A stretch of 33,668 nucleotides of DNA, from the IMG/VR virus record IMGVR_UViG_3300047551_002350, positions 1 to 33,668 of that record, one strand, 5' to 3'. The notes below the pieces were generated by a model. The model ran no database searches and was not told the DNA's origin. It saw nothing but the letters and a program-made list of their open reading frames with translations. Shown one piece after another: positions 18,301 to 23,052 of this stretch. Source of the stretch: a virus. The position numbers and the translations under genes are program-made. The stretch's first letter is position 1, and every line of letters begins with the position of its first letter.

Positions 18301-20190
18301 AAATGGAATAATGTTTATGCAAATAACTTTGTAGGTGCTGTTAGTGGTAATGCTGACACAGCAACGAGAGCAAATTATGCCGACAATGCAGGAATCGCTA
18401 CCAACCTTAAAGGTGGAACTGCTTCTCAAATTCCTTATCAGACAGCAGCAAATACAACTTCATTCATTCCTAATGGTACTATAGGTCAGTTATTGCAATC
18501 TAATGGCACTTCGGCACCTTCTTGGGTAAGTCCAGGTAGTTTAAGTGCTGATAGAGCAAATTATGCTGACAATGCTGGAATCTCTACCAACCTTAAAGGT
18601 GGTATTGCTTCCCAAATACCTTATCAAACAGCAGCAAACACTACAGCATTCATACCTAATGGTACTACAGGACAACTATTACAATCTAATGGCACCTCAG
18701 CACCTTCTTGGGTCACTCCAAGTGGATTAAGCGTTTCTAGAGCAGATTATGCTACTAGAGCAGGATTAGCAACTGATCTAGAAATTAATGGAACCAATCA
18801 ACTTTTATATCAAGCATCAAATAATGATACTCAATTGCTAAGTCAAGGTTCTTCAGGACAACTACTACAGTCTAATGGTGCTTCGGCACCTTCTTGGGTA
18901 AGTCCAGGTAGTTTAACTGCCGACAAAGCAAATTATGCCGTCAATGCTGGAATCGCTACCAACCTTAAGGGTGGTCTTGCTTCCCAAATTCCTTATCAGA
19001 CAGCAGCAAATACAACTTCATTCATTCCTAATGGTACTACAGGACAGTTGTTGCAATCCAACGGTACTTCAGCACCCTCTTGGGTAAATCCAACCAATCT
19101 AACCGTAGATAGAGCGAATTATGCCGACAATGCTGGAATCGCTACCAACCTTAAGGGTGGTACAGCAGGTTCTATTCCTTATCAATCAAGTCCTAATGTA
19201 ACTACATTTTTAGCAGATCCAAATGTTAATGGTAGAATTCTCACCTGGAACGACACAACTAATGCACCTGTTTGGTCTGATCCAACTACAATCTCTGTAG
19301 GATCTGCATCAAGTCTTAATGTAACATTTGATAATTCTAGTAGTCCTAGATATCTAGTTTTATCTAGTACCACTAGTGGCATTACAACAGTACTAGTAGA
19401 TTCTGGTATTACTTATACTCCTTCTACAGATTTATTAACAGTAAGTAAAATAAAACCAACACAAATACAAGATAGCACCGGTGGAACTGGAACTGCAAAT
19501 TATGTTTTAACTGCAAATGGTAGTGGTGGTTGGTCTTGGTCTTCTGTAACTGGTGGAGGATCTCCTGCAATTGCTGGTATTACTATCCAAGAAGAGGGTA
19601 CAACTGTAGGAACTCAACTTGGAATTACAACTGTTAATTTTATTGGTGGTTCAGTTTTAGCGACAAGTCCATTTACAGGAACTGCAAATATTACATTTTC
19701 AAATGTTCCAGCAGGAACTGTCATTTATTATGCTGCCGCCAGTGCCCCTACTGGATATTTGGCTGCAAATGGCGCTGCAATTTCTAGAACTACTTACAGT
19801 GCTTTATTTACTGCTTTAGGAACCACATATGGTGCTGGTGATGGTAGTACAACATTTAATTTACCAGATTTAAGAAATAGATTCTCAGTTGGTTCTGGAT
19901 CTTCATATGCGCTTGGAGCAACTGGTGGTAGTGCTGATGCCATTGTGGTTTCTCACACTCATGGAGTTACACCTACATCTCCAGGTGCGTATAAAGGACT
20001 TATGATTTCAAGAAATCGTGTTGCTTCATTTCCTACTAATGATGCTATTGATGGATTATCAAATGGTCCACATTTTTCAGATGCTGGAGCTTCTTCTATA
20101 GGTAGGGGGTATATTGATTATGCAGGTTCATCAGGAACCAATGCAAACCTTCCACCATACTTAGGTCTTCTTGCCTGTATTAAATACTAA
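15340..20190 (+). CDS. Giant repetitive tail fibre with C-terminal tail-collar domain
   Basis: The protein has 1616 residues. Most of it is trimeric-fibre-like beta repeats of the VSGVSTF / VTGLTTT type, with chains of SNNKWNNVYA-like and VGIGTTDPTQ-like segments. Residues 1010-1320 are five 62-residue repeats (NYADNAGIATNLKGG, then SQIPYQTAANTTSFIPNG). From about 1457 the C-terminus is a phage tail-collar domain: YYAAASAPTGYLAANGAAIS, DGSTTFNLPDLRNRFSVGSG, a His-rich SHTHGV, and NANLPPYLGLLACIKY. Such collar tips bind the host surface in T4 gp12 and related fibres, so this is the best candidate for a main receptor-binding fibre. It contains a perfect 163-bp internal duplication. Confidence 0.8.
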   Translation: MPKYLSGRSKLTPQSELQSDRYRYLSIENAEPNLGDPVVGPSSVVAKPVPPGQQFIVVSVEGSPSGERYWIPNQGGIIPGSISVFDEGSLVGTLSSITQLNFVGAAVSASVSIASSNLATIRVFSPGNNQEILFNTANEFSTSSKLKFDSSIGLLSAGDRINVGAGGKVITTTGIGSVGIGTTDPTQELHLQGDLRLTGTIYDYNNQPGTSTQIITKNNFGGLSWVNQNTIRAGAGGTYQNVQFHNNAGLVDGASNFVYDDVNSRVGIGSTQPKVLLDVLGISSFRGGTTIDNLNITGFTTTSTLAVSGTSTTRNLLVTGVSTIGFVTGTSAFFTGVVTASKFVGGVDVSQLYVTGVSTFLQKVNINSDLGVTGLTTTQNLQVYQSTTLNRLNVSGVSTFTSQVNVNNLNVTGVGTFDNIKLDTNTVSTNIGNLIIDSSAGTTQINDAVYVNDATESTSKDTGSIITEGGVGIEKRLNVGGQVSLATAGGITTTGGDLYVGGDLYVLDDIFYDELFARNGYFTGLTSTKDLLVTGIATIATLGVSGLTTTRNLRVIGVSTFDGLLDANAGATIDNIQIGVSGDNEIDTSTGNLIIDSFAGTTTIDDQLVVSGVSTFNANVTFGDATSDTVSFTSRVGTGITPSVTDTYDLGSSTLRWNNIYAKTFVGAVVGNADSASQVSSGTTTGTSSYFLTFVDSNNVTRSNEFLYTDAGVTYNPSTDILTPTNLRVSGISTFEGNSTFNANVTFGDATSDTVSFTSRVGTGITPSVTDTYDLGSSTLRWNNIYAKTFVGSITGNADTATKLLNARDFSINGNNNTSINAGDVTASAVSFDGTANVILRGSLKNIIGLSSGTYGNSITVPVVSVNSQGIVTSITSVGVNFSTATVANSDKVATVTRSTNATHYLTFVDSDNNPFDYESVYTDAGVTYNPSTNLLTSGNLLVSGITTFQGNVTIGDASSDKVSFAATVDSNIIPSGTTRDLGSPSNKWNNVYANNFVGAVSGNADTATRANYADNAGIATNLKGGTASQIPYQTAANTTSFIPNGTIGQLLQSNGTSAPSWVSPGSLSADRANYADNAGISTNLKGGIASQIPYQTAANTTAFIPNGTTGQLLQSNGTSAPSWVTPSGLSVSRADYATRAGLATDLEINGTNQLLYQASNNDTQLLSQGSSGQLLQSNGASAPSWVSPGSLTADKANYAVNAGIATNLKGGLASQIPYQTAANTTSFIPNGTTGQLLQSNGTSAPSWVNPTNLTVDRANYADNAGIATNLKGGTAGSIPYQSSPNVTTFLADPNVNGRILTWNDTTNAPVWSDPTTISVGSASSLNVTFDNSSSPRYLVLSSTTSGITTVLVDSGITYTPSTDLLTVSKIKPTQIQDSTGGTGTANYVLTANGSGGWSWSSVTGGGSPAIAGITIQEEGTTVGTQLGITTVNFIGGSVLATSPFTGTANITFSNVPAGTVIYYAAASAPTGYLAANGAAISRTTYSALFTALGTTYGAGDGSTTFNLPDLRNRFSVGSGSSYALGATGGSADAIVVSHTHGVTPTSPGAYKGLMISRNRVASFPTNDAIDGLSNGPHFSDAGASSIGRGYIDYAGSSGTNANLPPYLGLLACIKY
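17178..17340 (+). repeat. 163-bp exact direct repeat, copy 1
   Basis: This sequence, within the 1616-residue fibre gene, recurs base for base at 17553-17715. It encodes a unit ending RWNNIYAKTFVG. The copies are 375 bp (125 codons) apart, so the frame is kept. Confidence 0.92.
17553..17715 (+). repeat. 163-bp exact direct repeat, copy 2
   Basis: Identical to 17178-17340 by direct base comparison, including synonymous positions, whereas neighbouring fibre repeats have diverged at many silent sites. This implies a recent duplication or gene conversion. Confidence 0.92.
18367..19296 (+). repeat. Five tandem 186-bp in-frame fibre repeats
   Basis: Units start at 18367, 18553, 18739, 18925 and 19111, each exactly 186 bp (62 codons), beginning at an R/K-A-N/D-Y-A codon series. 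Units 1, 2 and 4 are highly similar, unit 3 is diverged (EINGTNQLLYQASNNDTQ), and the last half of unit 5 is diverged. They form a shaft segment just before the collar tip. Confidence 0.88.
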
Positions 20191-20199
20191 TAAAAAACT

Positions 20200-20622
20200 A
20201 TGAAAATATACAATTATCACCCAGATTATAAGTATTTTTATTTTGAATCTGAAGCAGATCCATCTCCACTAGAACCTGGTGTATTTCTCATTCCGGCACA
20301 CGCAACCGATATTAAACCACCAACTTGCGAGTCAAATCAAATACAAATTTTTAATGGAACTTCTTGGGATATTGTTGAAGATGCAAGAGGAATTTATTAT
20401 TCTATTAAAACTCTAGAAGTTATAGAGAATTTAAATCCAATAGAAAAACCAGACAATTCAACAAAAGAAGTTCCACCAGAAGTTACGGAGGGATATAAAT
20501 TGACTTGGAATAATGGTTGGGTACTTGAAGAACTTCCACCACCTGCAGTATTAAGTCCCGAAGAAAAATTGGCATTATCTGGATTAACTGTAGAAGAACT
20601 TAAAGGATTACTTGGATTGTGA
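20200..20622 (+). CDS. Probable tail-fibre assembly chaperone (Tfa-like)
   Basis: The protein has 140 residues. The N-terminus MKIYNYHPDYKYFYFESEAD is followed by a Pro-rich stretch, then QIQIFNGTSWDIVEDARG and a W-containing LTWNNGWVLEELPP. The C-terminus is a short amphipathic helix (SPEEKLALSGLTVEELKGLL). This series (a beta sandwich with the N-G-x-W-x-x-V-x-D motif, then a helical end) is typical of phage tail-fibre assembly proteins such as lambda Tfa/Mu gpU. It sits immediately downstream of the giant collar fibre, as a dedicated chaperone should. A structural fibre-tip role is the main alternative. Confidence 0.65.
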   Translation: MKIYNYHPDYKYFYFESEADPSPLEPGVFLIPAHATDIKPPTCESNQIQIFNGTSWDIVEDARGIYYSIKTLEVIENLNPIEKPDNSTKEVPPEVTEGYKLTWNNGWVLEELPPPAVLSPEEKLALSGLTVEELKGLLGL

Positions 20623-20629
20623 CTAAATA
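20622..20629 (+). promoter_or_regulatory. Late promoter element (ACTAAATA)
   Basis: ACTAAATA shares its last base context with the TGA stop of the chaperone gene and lies 26 bases before the next start at 20656. It fits the NNTAAATA form seen at 2577 and 2610. An 18-bp palindrome (20640-20657) lies between it and the start. Confidence 0.4.
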
Positions 20630-20639
20630 CGAAAAAAAG

Positions 20640-20657
20640 ATGATATTATAATATCAT
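20640..20657. promoter_or_regulatory. 18-bp perfect palindrome over a start codon
   Basis: ATGATATTATAATATCAT is a perfect palindrome ending inside the ATG at 20656. As DNA it could be an operator. As RNA the short AU-only arms would form only a weak hairpin with little loop. Role unknown; AT-rich context makes chance possible. Confidence 0.5.
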
Positions 20658-21201
20658 GCCTATTTACATTAGAGATTCTGGTTCTTGGAAGAATGTTAGT
20701 GGCGGTGGTGCTGCTGGTGACACATTTGAAGTTGGAACAAGGATTCTATTTATTCAAGCAAATGCACCAACAGGATGGGTCAAAGAATCTAATGTTGCAT
20801 ATAATAATGCAGCGTTAAGAATAGTTACTGGATCTGGTGGTGGAGTAGTTGATGGTAGTGATTTTACTGCAGTATTTGCTTCAAGAGCAGTTCCCTTACC
20901 ATATCACAATCACTCTTTTTCTGGAACAACTGGTGATGATTCACCAGATCACACTCACAATTATACTGGTGTAGAAATTACCCAGGAAACTTCTGGTGGA
21001 AGTTCAACTAGACCAAGAAGAGATGAAGCAAAAACAACCACTGGAGCAAGTAATCGTCACCAACACGGTTTTAGTGGAAGTACAAAATTGGATTCAGACC
21101 CCCCTCTTGACACCCAACCCCTGATCCCCTATAATATGGGGATAATCAGCGGAATACTGAATGAGCACTGCACAAGAAACTGTACAGGGTATTGTAATTG
21201 A
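20656..21201 (+). CDS. Short tail-collar-type fibre protein, probably 3'-truncated
   Basis: The protein has 181 residues. The N-terminus MPIYIRDSGSWKNVSGGGAA is followed by a collar-like fold: GTRILFIQANAPTGWVKESN, then DGSDFTAVFASRAVPLPYHN, paired His motifs (HNHSF, DHTHNY, RHQHGF) likely to bind metal as in T4 gp12-type tips. The C-terminal 30 residues (from about 150, PLIPYNMGIISGILNEHCTR) look foreign: this DNA is simultaneously a consensus sigma70-type promoter (21107-21135) and the first 41 bases of the next gene. I infer that an island joined here and removed the original C-terminus. Whether the protein still folds is unknown. Confidence 0.65.
   Translation: MPIYIRDSGSWKNVSGGGAAGDTFEVGTRILFIQANAPTGWVKESNVAYNNAALRIVTGSGGGVVDGSDFTAVFASRAVPLPYHNHSFSGTTGDDSPDHTHNYTGVEITQETSGGSSTRPRRDEAKTTTGASNRHQHGFSGSTKLDSDPPLDTQPLIPYNMGIISGILNEHCTRNCTGYCN
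21107..21135 (+). promoter_or_regulatory. Consensus sigma70-type promoter (TTGACA-17-TATAAT)
   Basis: TTGACA at 21107-21112 and TATAAT at 21130-21135 are separated by exactly 17 bases, with both boxes matching the consensus perfectly. Transcription would begin near 21142 and read the small gene at 21161. The promoter lies inside the 3' end of the collar gene. It suggests early expression by host RNA polymerase. Confidence 0.85.
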
Positions 21202-21361
21202 TGTCTGCACTCGCACCTTCCTTCTCCTGAGTGACCAAGGAAGCGAGCGTCTGGTAGAGTGTGATACCGTTCAAGAGTTTATGAATGTTCTTGAAGTTGT
21301 GACTAAAAATCTTGACTTTGAGCAAATTGAATACGCAGATCTTGCGGTTTATGGCGAATGA
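21161..21361 (+). CDS. Small early protein of unknown function, 66 aa
   Basis: I do not recognise a function. The protein begins MSTAQETVQGIVIDVCTRTF and is acidic, with an apparent beta-rich first half (FLLLSDQGSERLVECDTV) and a helical middle (QEFMNVLEVVTKNLDFEQ). It has the look of small conserved cyanophage early proteins. GGAA lies 9 bases before the ATG. It sits 19 bases downstream of the predicted start point of a consensus promoter and overlaps the 3' end of the collar gene by 41 bases. The next gene, a Phd-like antitoxin, follows after 31 bases. No toxin motif is seen. Confidence 0.7.
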   Translation: MSTAQETVQGIVIDVCTRTFLLLSDQGSERLVECDTVQEFMNVLEVVTKNLDFEQIEYADLAVYGE

Positions 21362-21370
21362 TGCTACAAT
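21342..21370 (+). promoter_or_regulatory. Weak sigma70-type promoter before the antitoxin-like gene
   Basis: TTGCGG (21342-21347) and TACAAT (21365-21370) are 17 bases apart, and the predicted start point is about 16 bases before the ATG at 21393. Match quality is moderate. Confidence 0.35.
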
Positions 21371-21392
21371 ATAAATATCCTCAAAGAAAAGA

Positions 21393-21566
21393 ATGGAAAT
21401 TTTCACGGTGGAAGAGTTTCAGGAAAGGTTCGATGAACTGATTGAAAGAGTAGAAGGTGGAGAGCACATAGGTATTGTGAATGAGAATGGAAAGGCAGTG
21501 GTTATGATGCCTGCCGATGATGATCTCATACGAATACACACTGAATTAAACAACGAAGCACCTTGA
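21393..21566 (+). CDS. Phd/YefM-like antitoxin without a toxin partner, 57 aa
   Basis: The protein begins MEIFTVEEFQERFDELIERV and continues EGGEHIGIVNENGKAVVMMP. This is the Phd/YefM fold pattern: a strand, an EF helix, a V-E-G-G-E turn, and two strands (I-G-I-V-N-E-N-G-K-A-V-V-M-M). It is shorter than typical Phd proteins (about 70-90 residues) and has little of the C-terminal toxin-binding tail. No toxin gene lies beside it: upstream is an unknown protein, downstream are tRNA genes. In a phage an orphan antitoxin could neutralise a host toxin or act as a DNA-binding repressor; both are inferences. Its stop codon is within the -35 box of the next promoter. Confidence 0.7.
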   Translation: MEIFTVEEFQERFDELIERVEGGEHIGIVNENGKAVVMMPADDDLIRIHTELNNEAP

Positions 21567-21591
21567 CAAAGAGTTCCAAATCCTCTATAAT
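21563..21591 (+). promoter_or_regulatory. Consensus sigma70-type promoter for the tRNA cluster
   Basis: TTGACA (21563-21568) and TATAAT (21586-21591) are both perfect and separated by 17 bases. The start would be near 21598, about 10 bases before tRNA-Ile. The -35 box overlaps the stop codon of the antitoxin-like gene. Confidence 0.88.
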
Positions 21592-21607
21592 TGATTTGGG
21601 TTTTTAT

Positions 21608-21679
21608 GGTTCTGTCGCCTATTGGTTAAGGCCGACACCTTATAAGTGTCTGAACGGAGTTCAATTCTCTGCAGAACCA
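21608..21679 (+). tRNA. tRNA-Ile(UAU)
   Basis: A complete cloverleaf is visible: acceptor GGTTCTG with CAGAACC, D stem GCCT/AGGC, anticodon stem GACAC/GTGTC with loop CTTATAA (anticodon TAT), T arm CGGAG-TTCAATT-CTCTG, discriminator A. CCA is not encoded. It reads AUA, a codon favoured in AT-rich phage genes and often rare in cyanobacterial hosts. Confidence 0.92.
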
Positions 21680-21683
21680 TCGT

Positions 21684-21757
21684 GCAGGTTTACCCATCTG
21701 GTTGAAGGGACCGATCTCATAAATCGGCAGAGGTCAGTTCAATCCTGACAACCTGCA
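21684..21757 (+). tRNA. tRNA with CAU anticodon (Met, or Ile2 if lysidine-modified)
   Basis: Acceptor GCAGGTT pairs with AACCTGC, anticodon stem CCGAT/ATCGG encloses CTCATAA (anticodon CAT), and the T arm is GTCAG-TTCAATC-CTGAC, discriminator A. There is no encoded CCA. The anticodon stem lacks the three G-C pairs of an initiator, so it is an elongator Met or an AUA-reading Ile2. The two cannot be separated by eye. Confidence 0.9.
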
Positions 21758-21759
21758 CT

Positions 21760-21839
21760 TGCCGTGGTTCAAAACTTATGATAGAATCCAGTGGGGCATC
21801 TATCAAACAGTTTTGATTTAGTCTCACAAACACACGGCA
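21760..21839 (+). ncRNA. Unidentified structured element with three nested stems
   Basis: Three nested perfect stems can be drawn: TGCCGTG (21760-21766) with CACGGCA (21833-21839); CAAAAC (21770-21775) with GTTTTG (21810-21815); and TGATAGA (21779-21785) with TCTATCA (21799-21805) around a 13-base loop. An asymmetric 17-base strand (21816-21832) lies on the 3' side. It has tRNA-like size and an acceptor-like outer stem but no T arm or anticodon arm. It is followed at once by a promoter and has no U-run, so it is not an ordinary terminator. No known family is recognised. Confidence 0.5.
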
Positions 21840-21842
21840 TTC

Positions 21843-21871
21843 TTGACCACTACAACTCTTTGAGTTATAAT
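21843..21871 (+). promoter_or_regulatory. Sigma70-type promoter for tRNA-Leu
   Basis: TTGACC (21843-21848) and TATAAT (21866-21871) are separated by 17 bases, with one mismatch from consensus. The start would be near 21878, 18 bases before the tRNA-Leu acceptor stem. Confidence 0.8.
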
Positions 21872-21895
21872 GGTCTTACAACTGAATACTTCTAT

Positions 21896-22178
21896 GGGGC
21901 GGTGGTGGAATCGGTAGACACACCAGACTTATGAAAATTGAGCCTCATTTGGGAAACCTTATGAGTGTCCCTCCTCAAATTCGGGGAAACCTTTAAAATG
22001 GCAATCCCGAGCCAAGCATCGTAAGATGAAGGTGTAGAGACTAGACGGGGAGCACCTAAACTGAAAAGTATGGTGAAGGTATAGTCCAGACCACAAACTC
22101 TATGAGGCGGCGAAAGTCGTAGTGGTAAGAAAATCTGTTGAGCGTATGCTCGTGCGAGTTCAAGTCTCGCTCGCCCTA
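21896..22178 (+). tRNA. tRNA-Leu(UAA) interrupted by a group I intron
   Basis: Exon 1 is 21896-21930 and exon 2 is 22130-22178. Joined, they give an 84-nt class II tRNA: acceptor GGGGCGG with TCGCCCT (two G-U pairs at the ends), the Leu-type D arm GTGGAATCGGTAGACAC, anticodon loop CTTAAAA (anticodon TAA), a long variable arm GAGC-GTAT-GCTC, T arm GCGAG-TTCAAGT-CTCGC, and discriminator A without CCA. The anticodon stem has four clean pairs (CAGA/TCTG), with a C-T mismatch at the top. It reads UUA, abundant in this AT-rich genome. The intron sits between U34 and A35, the same site as in cyanobacterial and plastid tRNA-Leu(UAA). Confidence 0.92.
21931..22129 (+). other. Group I intron (subgroup IC3-like), 199 nt, in tRNA-Leu
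   Basis: The intron begins after exon ...ACTT and ends with G (omega-G, 22129). P1 pairs exon CTT with GAG (21940-21942 region), giving the required U-G at the splice site. P4/Q-type GGCAATCCCGAGCC is at 22000-22013, a P5 hairpin CATC-GTAA-GATG at 22017-22028, the R element GTGTAGAGACTAGACGG at 22032-22048, and S as AAGGTATAGTCC at 22076-22087. P7 is GACTA (22039-22043) with TAGTC (22082-22086). A P9-region hairpin with a GAAA loop is at 22108-22119. All core elements are present and no reading frame lies inside. It is shorter than the Anabaena tRNA-Leu intron (about 250 nt). Confidence 0.92.
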
Positions 22179-22182
22179 CTTA

Positions 22183-22222
22183 AAATAGTAAACTTTATAA
22201 ATAGTAATAGCGTTTACTATTT
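22183..22222 (+). promoter_or_regulatory. Hairpin leader with embedded late promoter for the HNH gene
   Basis: AAATAGTAAAC (22183-22193) is perfectly complementary to GTTTACTATTT (22212-22222), an 11-bp stem. The loop contains TATAAATA (22196-22203), an exact T4 late promoter octamer. The 3' arm ends two bases before the HNH start at 22225. Read-through RNA from the tRNA promoters would form the stem and bury the start region. RNA started at the late promoter (near 22209) would lack the 5' arm. This control scheme is inferred by analogy with I-TevI of T4. Confidence 0.6.
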
Positions 22223-22224
22223 AA

Positions 22225-22686
22225 ATGAATAGCAGATATACTTATAGCGAACAAGAACTTCGTGAAGCAGTAAAAAAATCAACTAGTATTAGGCAAGTTT
22301 TAGAAAAACTTGATATAGTTCCTGCTGGTGGGAATTACCAAACAACTAATAGAAGAATTAAAAAATTAAATATTGATATATCTCATTTTACTGGTCAAGC
22401 TTGGAACAGGGGAAAAGTTATTGGTCCAAAGAGACCTATTGAAGAATACTTGATAGAAAATTCTGTGGTTCAATCTTTTAAATTAAAAGGTCGTTTAATC
22501 GCAGAAGGTCTTAAAGAACACAAGTGTGAGTGCTGTGGCATAACTGAATGGAATGGAAAACCAGCACCGATTGAACTTGACCATATAAACGGCAACCATC
22601 ACGATAATCGTTTAGAAAATCTTCGTATCTTGTGCCCCAATTGTCACGCTCAAACAGATACTTACAGGGGTAAGAATAAAAAATAA
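22225..22686 (+). CDS. Free-standing HNH homing endonuclease
   Basis: The protein has 153 residues. The N-terminal 60 residues (YSEQELREAVKKSTSIRQVL) form a likely helical DNA-binding part seen in phage HNH enzymes. The C-terminal HNH/zinc domain has CECCG (Cys101, 103, 104), IELDHINGNHHDNRLENL (Asp119, His120, Asn residues) and CPNCHAQTD (Cys137, Cys140, His141). HNH enzymes of this type cut DNA to promote their own spread. It lies 46 bases after the intron-bearing tRNA-Leu and outside the intron. This suggests it cuts the uninterrupted tRNA-Leu site or nearby DNA and co-mobilises the intron. Its stop codon lies in a late-promoter-like AATAAATA. Confidence 0.88.
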   Translation: MNSRYTYSEQELREAVKKSTSIRQVLEKLDIVPAGGNYQTTNRRIKKLNIDISHFTGQAWNRGKVIGPKRPIEEYLIENSVVQSFKLKGRLIAEGLKEHKCECCGITEWNGKPAPIELDHINGNHHDNRLENLRILCPNCHAQTDTYRGKNKK

Positions 22687-22689
22687 ATA
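22682..22689 (+). promoter_or_regulatory. Late promoter element (AATAAATA) over the HNH stop codon
   Basis: AATAAATA includes the TAA stop of the HNH gene (22684-22686). A start point near 22695 would leave too little leader for ATG 22696 but would suit ATG 22711. Confidence 0.4.
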
Positions 22690-22695
22690 TAAGAT

Positions 22696-23016
22696 ATGGG
22701 AAAACCCCCTATGTCTTATCGTATCGATCACGCATATTGTTGGTATAATGACGGCACTATGATCGTAAAAATGTACTTCATCAATCACATTCCCTTTACA
22801 TTTGACGAAATGCCTGAAGGTCACTTATACGATCAAGACTTGTGTAGGGAAGCAGATAAAAATCGCACATATGATCCAGAAGACTTGTATAGATCTTCAT
22901 TCTACCTTATAGATGAAGAAGCACATCCATTTCTATTTCCAGTAGAATTAGAAAATCCAGAAGACCTTCCAGAAGACGACGAAATTGATTTTGACGGTGG
23001 TGATTTGACTTCATAA
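22696..23016 (+). CDS. Acidic protein of unknown function, 106 aa
   Basis: I do not recognise this protein. From the first ATG it begins MGKPPMSYRIDHAYCWYNDG, and the final 25 residues are strongly acidic (NPEDLPEDDEIDFDGGDLTS). Aromatic residues are frequent (YCWYNDG, FINHIPFTF). The start is uncertain: ATG 22711 (MSYRIDH) is better placed relative to the late-promoter-like element at 22682, giving 101 residues. It is between the HNH endonuclease and the 1999-residue fibre gene, and its TCA TAA end lies in another late element (23012). Its high acidity could fit a DNA mimic or a binding partner of a basic protein, but nothing here shows either. Confidence 0.6.
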   Translation: MGKPPMSYRIDHAYCWYNDGTMIVKMYFINHIPFTFDEMPEGHLYDQDLCREADKNRTYDPEDLYRSSFYLIDEEAHPFLFPVELENPEDLPEDDEIDFDGGDLTS

Positions 23017-23019
23017 ATA
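23012..23019 (+). promoter_or_regulatory. Late promoter element (CATAAATA) over a stop codon
   Basis: CATAAATA includes the TAA stop (23014-23016) of the upstream gene. It is followed by a small hairpin AAGATA-GCAA-TATCTT (23021-23036) and lies 34 bases before the 23053 start. Confidence 0.5.
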
Positions 23020-23052
23020 AAAGATAGCAATATCTTAAGAAGTCATAATCCG

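Noticed and set aside
20180-20187. ATTAAATA before 20200 (and the same string at 29042) as late promoters
   Set aside because: Both are codons of the conserved final Ile-Lys-Tyr of collar proteins, so coding constraint explains them; the gene at 29070 also has its own strong ribosome site.
21161-21566. The two small genes as a toxin-antitoxin pair
   Set aside because: Only the second resembles an antitoxin; the 66-residue protein has no toxin motif, and each gene seems to have its own promoter.
21563-21748. A 61-residue open frame across the promoter and two tRNAs
   Set aside because: It is fully explained by overlapping tRNA-Ile and tRNA-CAU genes and has no ribosome site.
21760-21839. A fourth tRNA in the cluster
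   Set aside because: The outer stem and length fit, but there is no T arm with TTC, no 7-base anticodon loop and no D arm; kept as an unidentified structured element.
22225-22686. HNH gene as an intron-encoded endonuclease
   Set aside because: It starts after the 3' exon and acceptor stem of tRNA-Leu are complete, so it is outside the intron.
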